Positions 56,776 to 64,000 of a stretch of DNA of 64,000 bases are shown here, one piece after another. How positions within the stretch are numbered: the stretch's first letter is position 1; the number at the start of each line of letters is the position of its first letter. A model generated the notes under the pieces. The model did no database searches, was not told the DNA's origin, and was given only the letters and a program-made list of their open reading frames with translations. The stretch comes from Platerodrilus igneus (taxonomy: Eukaryota; Arthropoda; Insecta; Coleoptera; Lycidae), in NCBI GenBank assembly GCA_036346225.1, contig JARFIW010001088.1, positions 1,550,001 through 1,614,000 on the forward strand, in the 5' to 3' direction. Both the position numbers and the translations under genes were made by a program.

Positions 56776-59130
56776 ATATATATGTATATATATTGCTGTG
56801 ATAAGGGGTTGTTTAGGGGTGTATTGCGCAGCAAGGGTCGTGTAGCAACTATAAATAGCAATAGGAATTCAGAACAATAAATCGGGAAATAAGTATTTTA
56901 AAAACTAATTCAGGAAATTTTAATAGTAGGGAACCCATGATGCCAATTCAACGAAATCTTTTAATCGACCAATATACTAAATTTTACGGGGACGGAAAAT
57001 TAAATCCAAAAATCTTCTTGAAAAATATTAAAATGTTAGTACAGGACTCAACAGACGAGCAATATAAATTAAACTTAGTAAAATCGATGCTGAGAGGGTG
57101 AGCTGAAATGTGGTAAAACTTAGTTGAAAGTGAGGTCGAAACATTTCAATAGTTTGAACAAAAATGTCTACGACACTTTTGGGGGAATAATCAACAGGAT
57201 AAAGTTAGGAATGACCCGAGCATGTGAAGGTACAGTTCAGATAGAGGAATGACGCGGGAATTATATGCTATTGAAAAGTTTACCGTACCAAAACAATTAA
57301 ATCCTCCTTTACACGATAAACAAATTATAAAATATTTGGCAGGGCATTTTAACGCAGAAGTAAAACGATATATAAGGATATAGAATATAGTGGACCGAGA
57401 CACATTTATATAATATTTACAAAGATATGATGAGTTCGAAACCAATTATAAAACGGAAAATAATACTAGGGATCGACGCACGAATTTTATAAGGACGCAA
57501 AGAAATACTGAGACTTGGACTACTAATTATCAAAGAAACAATTATGATCATAGGAGAAATTTTAATAGGGGGAATTATAACAATTTTAATATGATGATGT
57601 CAGGCGAATTAGAAATACGGGTCAGATACCAAGGCAACAAATAGAACGGGCTAATCACGAGGAAAATAATAATCGAGAAATAAATAGGCAGGAAAATCAG
57701 GATCGACGCATGTAAACGAGGAATATTAATTGCACACAAGCAGAGATAACGAATCAGGCAGGACCTTCCACAAGAAACCAAAATTTTTAGGTACGGACGA
57801 CTCAAGTAAATTTCTACGGATAAACGGATACGAAACCCAGCGCGAATTTATTAAACATGAAACGGAAAATGAATTAGGAAGATTTGAAAGAAACCTATTA
57901 CCGATAGTTAATTTAAAGGTAAAAAATAGAATAGTTAGAGTATTGATTGATACTGGGGCAGAAGCATCATTTGTTGCGGAAGAATTTGTTAAACGAGGGA
58001 AATTGAGGGATAAAGCGATACCTATAACGAGGTGTAATTTGGTGGGACCAAATAATAAGAGATTTAGTATAATAAATTAAATGGTAATTCTGAAATGTGA
58101 AATGGGAGATGTGAAATGGGAAAATGATTTTATGGTTGTACTTGGACTAAAAATAGATATTATATTTGGGATGGATATTATAGACAAGTTGGGGTTGAAG
58201 ATAAATGCAGAATGCCAAGAAATAGAGTGTAATGGGAAATGTATTAAATGGTATGAAGAAGGTAATATAGAAATAGAGGGTGATTTCGTGAATATTAATC
58301 AGTTTGATGATGAAATAGATAATGAGGGGAATACGAATATGAATGAAGAGATTAAATGTCCAGAAGATTTAAGGAGCAGGGTAAATTTGTTATTAATAAA
58401 GCATTCAGAATTAATAGGGTCGAAATCAAGAATTGCCACAGGTTATGTGCACAAGTTGGAAGTAATAAACACTGAACCGTTTAACACTCAATTATATCCT
58501 ATTCCAGTAGCATACAGGAATAGAGTAAAGGAAGAAATAGAAGAAATGTTACGTGAAGCTATGATAGAAAGCTCCAGTACACACTTTGTGAATCCATTAG
58601 TTGTCGTGAAAAAAAGTGATGATAGCATCAGGTTGTGTCTAGTTGCAAGAAAGATTAATAAGCAAACGAAACCGCAATACAATTGTCCACCAACAATGGA
58701 TAGCATATTAACGAGAATAGGTAATAAGAAAATCTATAGCAAATTAGACTTAAAGAATTCATTTTGGTTGATTCCATTAGCGCGAGAATTAAGGAAATAT
58801 ACGAATTTTTCTGTAGAAGGACGAATATTCCAATTTAAAGTGGTCCCGCTTGGTTTGTCCTCGAGTACGGCTGCATTAGTGAAAGCGATGCAGAATATTT
58901 TGGGACAGTATGAGGAATTGTGTATCCCATACGAGGATGATGTGTTGATATTTAGCGATAGTGTAGAGCAACACTTTGTACATTTAGAAAGAATTTTATT
59001 AGAGCTAAATATAGCAGGTTTATGTTTGAATTTAAAGTAGTGCGAATTTTTTCAAGATAGAATTAAATTTTTAGGACATAGAATACATAGTAAGGGTATA
59101 ATTATAAAGCAGGGAACGAACAAATATGAG
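56776..59130 (+). pseudogene. Decayed gypsy relative: Gag, protease, partial RT
   Basis: Gag fragments from about 56938 include KFYGDGKLNPKIFLKNI, KQLNPPLHDKQIIKYLAGHF and an RN-rich tail, matching the Gag at 10729-11610 closely. The protease frame 57730-58080 has VLIDTGAEASFVAEEF. After one TAA (58078) the frame 58081-59040 carries the protease end, a linker and the RT to KLDLKNSFWLIPLAREL, VPLGLSSSTAALVKAMQ and PYEDDVLIF. The box is YEDD, not the usual YVDD. RT continues to about 59130 and then stops. No RNase H, integrase or LTRs were found. Confidence 0.8.
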
Positions 59131-59432
59131 TTAAAAAGACATAGATCCAAAAACAATAAAGATGGAAGTTTAATACCCGAAGGTAAGGGTTGAGAATATT
59201 TACCACGATAAAATACAGCGACCTGAACGAAGAGACTCGAATTAAAGAAATTTGAAAATACGACCGTGGGATTTAAAATAAAATTAATAAATTAAACTAG
59301 GGCTATAATTTAAAGAGTTTTTAATTTGAGAAAATTACAAAATCAAAAATTCATAGAAATTTGTACATTAATTAAATTTAGGCAGATTTATTTAGTATTT
59401 AAAAGTTTAGTACAAATATAATAATTTCAAAA

Positions 59433-59891
59433 ATGGAGAGAGGATTCCAAGAAAGTATAACCTTTGAAAGGAGTTCCAGCGAGGAACAACCGACCTCACA
59501 AAAAACGAAAATGATGGAAATTTTGATGGTACTGCATAGTAAAATGGAAAAATATGAGGAGGCCATGAAAAACATCACGACAAAAATGAACGAGAACAGC
59601 GAAAAATTAGATAAGGAAATTAAAATTCTAAGTGATAGATTAAGGGAAACCAACCAAACAATTGCAGAAATGAGAGCGCAAATGTAAGAGAAAATCGTGA
59701 GGATCACGGAAAAAATCGACTGTGTATGGTATCATGTTGGAATGGTGAAATCAAAGCAGGAGAAATATGAAAGTGAGACGAACGGTAAAATCCCGAATTT
59801 AAATATCAAAATACGGGACGTTGAAGAAAATTGTGAAACAGAATTCTGGACAATTCAAATCTGTGTCGACAATAATACTTATGGTATATAG
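59433..59891 (+). pseudogene. Coiled-coil Gag leader of another gypsy relative
   Basis: Two frames in one phase (59433-59687 and 59697-59891, split by a TAA) encode a coiled coil: MERGFQESITFERSSSEEQ, then EKYEEAMKNITTKMNENSEK. In the other elements such a leader comes first. Here it lies after the RT, so it is either a separate truncated copy or a rearranged part of 56776-59130. Confidence 0.5.
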
Positions 59892-59892
59892 A

Positions 59893-59970
59893 AGTTCTAA
59901 TTTTAAGTGGATTTTAAGGGGAAAATTCTAATTCTAATTGGATTCTAAGGGGACAATTTCAATCGAATTT
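59893..59970. repeat. Imperfect 33-bp tandem repeat
   Basis: TTCTAATTTTAAGTGGATT / TTCTAATTGGATTCTAAGGGG units repeat about two and a half times. Confidence 0.6.
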
Positions 59971-60079
59971 TGGTACAATTCTAATCTGCCTCGAAAGCAT
60001 TTAAGGGAAGAGATTCGAAGCGTATGAAGAGAAATATAAATATAAAGAAGCACGAAGTGATTTTTGGAAAACAAGTACG

Positions 60080-60440
60080 CTCAGTCGGTTTGGCCATAAA
60101 AAAGAATGAACAAAAATAGACTTAGCAAACGTATATATCTAAGCAAGATGACTGGTAGAGCTGTAAAGGACATACTGCGTAAAAGATGGTTGGATGTAGT
60201 AGAGGAGGTTCTGAAAGAACGACAGGTGAAAAGTATGCCAAAAGCAATGTATGAATGTTGAAGAGGTATATGAAGTGTGTAGGGACTGAGCGATGTTGAG
60301 AAAGATTGTGAGTGGTGCTGAGAATAAACGTAATGTAGTAGTCTAAAGTTATACTGTGCAAATCCTCCCAGAAAAGGGTGCTAGGTTTGGTTACCCCGAA
60401 AGGGAATACCGTGATTGGTGTTGTTGTTGTTGTAATAATA
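60080..60440 (+). mobile_element. LINE 3' end with TTG/TAA tail
   Basis: A decayed frame with LRKRWLDVVEEVLKER (about 60180) is the extreme C terminus of an insect LINE ORF2. A non-coding tail and a (TTG)n(TAA)n microsatellite end follow at 60417-60447. It differs from the family at 682-1880. Confidence 0.6.
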
Positions 60441-60623
60441 ATAATTAAGATTTTCTTTTAGAACACTGGAAATGACCACGAAGAGTCGAAAGAGCTTTAA
60501 TCGAGTTAATTAATTAATAAAATAATTTTGCAGGTTCAACAACGCGTATTTACTTAACTATAATTTGAAACAATGGCAAAGTAATAACTTAGAAATTAAT
60601 CTTTTAGTATTAGTGATACTTAC

Positions 60624-60861
60624 CAGGGGCAATTGCACAAACTCGGATACCAAATTCGGCCAACTCTCTTGCTAAAGGTAAAGTCATGCCAGCAACTGCT
60701 GCTTTACTAGCGGAATATGCAACACATGATATTTGTCCCTCAAAAGCCATTATACTAGATGTATTTACAATAACACCACGTTGTCCATCTGCATTAGGAT
60801 GATTTTGCTTCATTAAACCCACCGCAATACGAATTACATTGAAGGTACCCAAAACATTTAC
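60624..60861 (-). CDS. HSD17B10: HSD17B10-like dehydrogenase, penultimate coding exon
   Basis: A 238-base exon in one clean frame opens [17 protein letters not shown]. It contains the catalytic serine region [12 protein letters not shown], the Y-x3-K motif ([13 protein letters not shown]) and IRVCAIAPG at the end. The acceptor is TTTTTAG at 60862 and the donor G|GTAAGT at 60623. The frame phase matches the exon at 29922. These are the core active-site residues of the short-chain dehydrogenase fold. A 48-base intron separates it from the exon upstream. Confidence 0.93.
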
Positions 60862-60909
60862 CTAAAAATTCCATCATAGAATTTGAATTTGTAATGATAG
60901 TAGTCTTAC

Positions 60910-61073
60910 TTTTAGAATATTAGAAAACATTTCCAGATCGTGTGGTTTCTTAGTTTTGAATTAAACACAAGCTCTTCCTTGAATACTCCTGCACAGTTGA
61001 CAACATAATCTAGTCTACCATATGCTTTCTTAATTATAGATAGCAAATTTTCAACGTCCTTTTCAAGTGTCAC
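60910..61073 (-). CDS. HSD17B10: HSD17B10-like dehydrogenase, coenzyme-fold exon (one-base shift)
   Basis: It starts VTLEKDVENLLSIIKKAYG and holds the NCAG motif of short-chain dehydrogenases (RLDYVVNCAG). The frame then shifts: HDLEMFSNILK, which precedes the next exon as the family requires, is one base out of phase with FKEELVFNS. The exon is 164 bases, one short of a whole number of codons between two phase-0 junctions. The missing base falls by the A run near 60962. Either the gene is broken or the assembly lost a base. The acceptor is at 61074 and the donor GTAAGA at 60909. Confidence 0.82.
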
Positions 61074-61224
61074 CTTAAATTAATGTTTATTATATATTAA
61101 AATAATAATTAATTAATGGTTCTTGATAATTATGGTAGAAGATATAACACGTAAAACGACATACTAGATCTTTATTCCCACCTCTAGTATTACAATCTCT
61201 ACAATTTTTACATAACACAATTAC

Positions 61225-61279
61225 CTGCAATGCTGTAAGATCACGTTTTGACAAAATTGGGAGTCATTCATGTATTTTT
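61225..61279 (-). CDS. HSD17B10: Possible upstream HSD17B10-like exon
   Basis: A short segment between TTTCAG (61281-61280) and a GTAATT donor (61224) reads FCQNVILQHC in one frame, like the LGDNVI strand that precedes VTSEKDV in HSD10 proteins. It does not join the next exon in phase; one more base would be needed. Exons with the N-terminal TGxxxGxG motif were not found and should lie beyond the right edge. Confidence 0.4.
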
Positions 61280-61327
61280 CTGAAACATCACACATTATTT
61301 ATTGTTTAGCTATAAGTTAGCATTTTT

Positions 61328-61545
61328 GAATCATCATCAATAGGTCTTCAGTCCTAAAACTGGTTGGACGCGCCCCTACATTGTTTCCTGTTCTGAGCTA
61401 ACCTACACATTTGCCTGAAACGTCCACAGCCTTCATCTTTCGCTATCTGGGTACAATAATCTAATCTAGGTATACCTCTACCTTTCCTTTTTTCTTTTCT
61501 CTGTTTCTAATATATTGTATACTAGTCCTTCCAAAATACGTATTA
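61328..61545 (-). mobile_element. LINE 3' fragment, minus strand
   Basis: On minus, 'gatgaaggctgtggacgttt', 'ccaaccagttttaggactga' and a (TGA)n end match the LINE family at 682-1880 and 28950-29205. Confidence 0.75.
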
Positions 61546-61819
61546 GGTGACAAATAGTTTTTTGTAGATATAAAGGTATACGATATAGGATCCAGGCGAT
61601 ATCGTGAGCCGCACCATATTTATTTTTTTAAAGGTTTTCTACTGTTGTTGACCACTTAGTGGTTAAAATACTTATTAAATGAAAAATAATTGTGAGTAGG
61701 TAAGCTACCTTCGTACGAGATAAAAAAACCGGTTTTCTTATGGGATTTAACATGGGAAATTCTAAGTCCATCCTGGTCATTTTTGGTAGATACAAAGGTC
61801 ATCCACCCCGAGGTCGCCG

Positions 61820-62175
61820 CAAATATTCCCACATCTGGTAACAAAAATTAGCACAATAGTTTTCTTCAACTAAACATTTTTTAGCTGCAGGCGAGGGCTC
61901 AGCACCCCGATCTGGCACGGATTTTGTTCTCAGCACCCCGATCTGGGTCATCTAACCTTAACTGGCAAATATTCGCCTAAATTGCACAAGAGTTTTCTTC
62001 GACTACACATTCTTAGCCTTCGAGTGTCTCTGACGTCATAACTCAATGTTAATTCCCATAAAGAGGGACTCCCATAAAGAGTAATGTATCTGACAGAGAC
62101 AGACAAATATTCGCACATCTGGTAACAAAATTTGAACAACAGTTTTCTTCAACTAAACATTCTTAGCCTCCGAGG
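61820..62175. repeat. Three diverged units of about 140 bp
   Basis: AAATATTC.CACATCTGGTAACAAAA followed by AGTTTTCTTC.ACTA.ACATT.TTAGC occurs at about 61826, 61966 and 62104. CTCAGCACCCCGATCTGG occurs twice at 61898 and 61931, with a related GC-rich unit at 62190. Confidence 0.7.
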
Positions 62176-62191
62176 GTATGGATCGCGCACT

Positions 62192-62206
62192 CGGCTCCCC
62201 GAGCCG
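62192..62206. other. GC-rich hairpin
   Basis: CGGCTC-CCC-GAGCCG is a perfect 6-bp stem. It sits in an 80-base GC-rich patch (62165-62255), exceptional in this AT-rich window. Confidence 0.6.
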
Positions 62207-62374
62207 GGCCGACGGGCCGCCGTCATCCTTCCCCGGGTCCCCCGAATCTGCAAATTCTCCCAGCTAGCAACATTTACATAAATCTGCAAACTAATAAGCA
62301 AGCCAATAAACTAAAAAGACATGTATCCATTTATTTGCAAATAGGTGTTTAAACACAAGCACATTATTTTCGGT

Positions 62375-62890
62375 TCAACTATCTCTTAGTGGAGAGGTGT
62401 GGGGAAAAACTTACAGCTTATAAACTAAAACGTCAGGCTGTATTATTATCAACAACCCATTAGAAAATAACAATAAGCGTTAATACAGTTTATATTCGGT
62501 ATACTAACCATTAATAGCACAAATTTGCATAGATCGGCAAAAATTCCGCAAATGAGAAAATGTTAATTTTAGTCTAATTCAAAGTCTATGTTTACTGTTG
62601 CACCGACTTTACCCCGGCTAATCATATAAACATTTTTCTTAGCATCAACTAGCTCTTAGTGTAGAGGTGTGGGGAAAAAACTTACAGCTTATAAACTAAA
62701 ACGTCAGGATGTATTATTAACAACCCATTGGAAAAAACCCACGACAACATATTTATTTAGACCTTGAGATTGTTTTTCCTGTAAAAACTTGTATTTCTAG
62801 TTCACCAGATAAACTCGGAAAAAAGCCCCACGATCACATAATTATTTAGATCTTGGAATTGTTGTCTTTTCCTGTAAAAACATGTTTCTC
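62375..62890. repeat. Two sets of direct repeats upstream of a promoter
   Basis: A 92-base unit (GAGGTGTGGGGAAAAA, CTTACAGCTTATAAACTAAA, ACAACCCATT) occurs at 62375-62466 and 62644-62735. A second unit of about 72 bases (CACATAATTATTTAGA, TTTTCCTGTAAAAAC) occurs at about 62729-62799 and 62816-62890. Confidence 0.75.
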
Positions 62891-62951
62891 CCCCACATAA
62901 AACCCCAAGTTGGTACAAGATTGAACTGCGCATGACCTCTACCATCCAATA

Positions 62952-62986
62952 TATAAGACGAGAAATGTGAATCTAAAAATTCAGTT
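62952..62986 (+). promoter_or_regulatory. TATA box and initiator
   Basis: TATAAG at 62952-62957 is followed by TCAGTT at 62981-62986, placing the initiator A about 31 bases downstream, the classic arthropod core promoter spacing. An ATG follows at 63030. Confidence 0.55.
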
Positions 62987-63029
62987 TGAGAAATATCTTC
63001 GAGTTAATCGGGCATCAAAGTTTAAAATA

Positions 63030-63888
63030 ATGGACGTTGTCGGTGTTGACGTTGTGGATGATTTCCCTGTACCGCAGTTAGACCTAAATAATTTAGTAAG
63101 TAAATCTGTTTAGCCCTAAGCAGATTCCCACGTCAACAACACCATCACAATATACAAGTTGGACTCGATTTATATGCCGTTCTGGAACCAGCGCTTCAAA
63201 TTGTTTGCTGCACGAGCATATGTAGAGATTATGCTGTAAAAATGAGTTACAATGATTGGAGAAATTTCTACAACTGTCAAGTCGAGTTTAAAATTTGAGA
63301 ATTTGCTCGAGAAGCAAATTAAGTATCGCTAAATCGGTTATCTAATGATGATGGTGAGATTTTAATACAACTTGATCACGGGTTTACATTGAAATTGGTA
63401 GTGAACACTTCCGATATTAAAAGTGTGTGGATGGGAACCGATTTTCAAGAAGAGAATACCTTTAACATGGAAATTACAAAAGAACGAAATGTTATTGTTT
63501 TGAATCAAAGCGAAGTATTTAAGATATTCAAGATGAGTGAAGTAATAAGCTACAAGTTGTAAGGGTTGAATACTCGAGGCTTTCCAGCATTTTACGAGTC
63601 GTATATTGGTGATATAGTAAATGCATAATGCAAATCGTGGAGGAAATATCGAGGTGACAGATGAAGAAAAGATACAATTTTAATACAAAGCGAACTCTTC
63701 ACAAGTCGTTATCTATTTGATGACTGCACCAATGCAAATTATCATACAATTCTTGAAATAGCTACGTCACCCCGACCAATACGCTGAATATGTAACCGTG
63801 GCACTATCGCTAACACAAATGTTTGAGAGAGAGTCTTTGTCCGAAGATTCCGGATACCGCAGCGCATGCTCCACTACAACCTCATAAA
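63030..63888 (+). pseudogene. Unassigned decayed coding region
   Basis: ATG at 63030 opens MDVVGVDVVDDFPVPQLDL and meets a GTAAGT splice-donor-like site at 63096, then TAG at 63113. Farther on, one frame is open at 63322-63559 and again at 63563-63625 (LDHGFTLKLVVNTSDIKSVW, FPAFYESYIGDIVNA). Another frame runs from about 63627 to 63888 (GGNIEVTDEEKIQF, SSQVVIYLMTAPMQIIIQF, SEDSGYRSACSTTTS) with two stops. The alternating hydrophobic strands look like real protein. I do not recognise the family. It may be a host gene, an endogenous viral gene or a transposon gene. Confidence 0.35.
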
Positions 63889-64000
63889 AGAGAAGTACTG
63901 CGTTTAATTTTCAGTTTATTAATAGATGATATTGTCGGAGGCTTTCACGGCCGGAGTCATTATAATTATTTATGGTTCCGGGTTGGGACCGTGTCATTTT

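Larger units (their letters stand above)
29923..60623 (-). other. HSD17B10: 30.7-kb last intron of HSD17B10-like gene
   Basis: The donor (CCTG|GTAAGT at 60623) and acceptor (TTTTTAG|GT at 29923) are canonical, and the flanking exons have matching phase. Nearly all recognisable content is mobile DNA. By contrast the preceding intron (60862-60909) is only 48 bases long. Confidence 0.8.

Noticed and set aside
61820..62890. A CRISPR-like repeat array
   Set aside because: Units are diverged, unequally spaced and in a clearly eukaryotic window.
62944..63888. A densovirus insertion, suggested by the GC hairpin and TATA/CAGT promoter
   Set aside because: No NS1 helicase or capsid motif was visible, so it is reported only as unassigned.

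Overview
The window is AT-rich eukaryotic DNA. GT-AG introns, insect-type transposons and a short-chain dehydrogenase closest to the HSD10/scully family point to an insect, but I cannot name the species. The frequent 'tacagggtg'-type transposon ends are common in arthropod genomes. Only one ordinary host gene is visible: an HSD17B10-like mitochondrial dehydrogenase on the minus strand. Its exons lie at about 61.2-60.6 kb and its last coding exon at 29.9-29.7 kb, so its final intron spans about 30.7 kb. Almost everything else is mobile DNA.

Layout. 0.7-3.2 kb: fragments of one LINE family in a local duplication, with a tRNA-derived SINE inside a 16-bp target duplication. 3,974-15,216: one hAT transposon with an 8-bp target duplication (ATCGGACG). 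A 7.6-kb LTR retrotransposon with 2.1-kb LTRs sits just behind its transposase; that element has Gag and protease but no visible reverse transcriptase or integrase. 17,066-27,997: a PIF/Harbinger transposon with a Myb/SANT gene on plus and a DDE transposase on minus. It is split by a 2-kb unclassified repeat and by a complete-length BEL/Pao retrotransposon (5-bp duplication ATCGG) whose Gag begins with a PHD finger. 29.9-60.6 kb (the dehydrogenase intron): microsatellites, a second copy of the 2-kb repeat, a broken L1/Tx1-like LINE, the 3' end of an RNase-H LINE, a mariner-type remnant, a Penelope-like fragment, a 1.9-kb foldback element, a full-length Ty3/gypsy element with 1.4-kb LTRs, a decayed relative of it, and another LINE tail. 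61.3-64 kb: a LINE fragment, then local repeats, a GC-rich hairpin, a TATA/initiator pair and a decayed coding region that I cannot assign.

The main theme is nesting. hAT and Harbinger elements were used as targets by LTR retrotransposons, and in each case target duplications or the interrupted reading frame show the order of events. The young gypsy element has almost identical LTRs, and many of their differences are run-length changes in A or T homopolymers. The same kind of single-base shift breaks the dehydrogenase and retrotransposon frames, so some apparent pseudogenisation may be assembly error.
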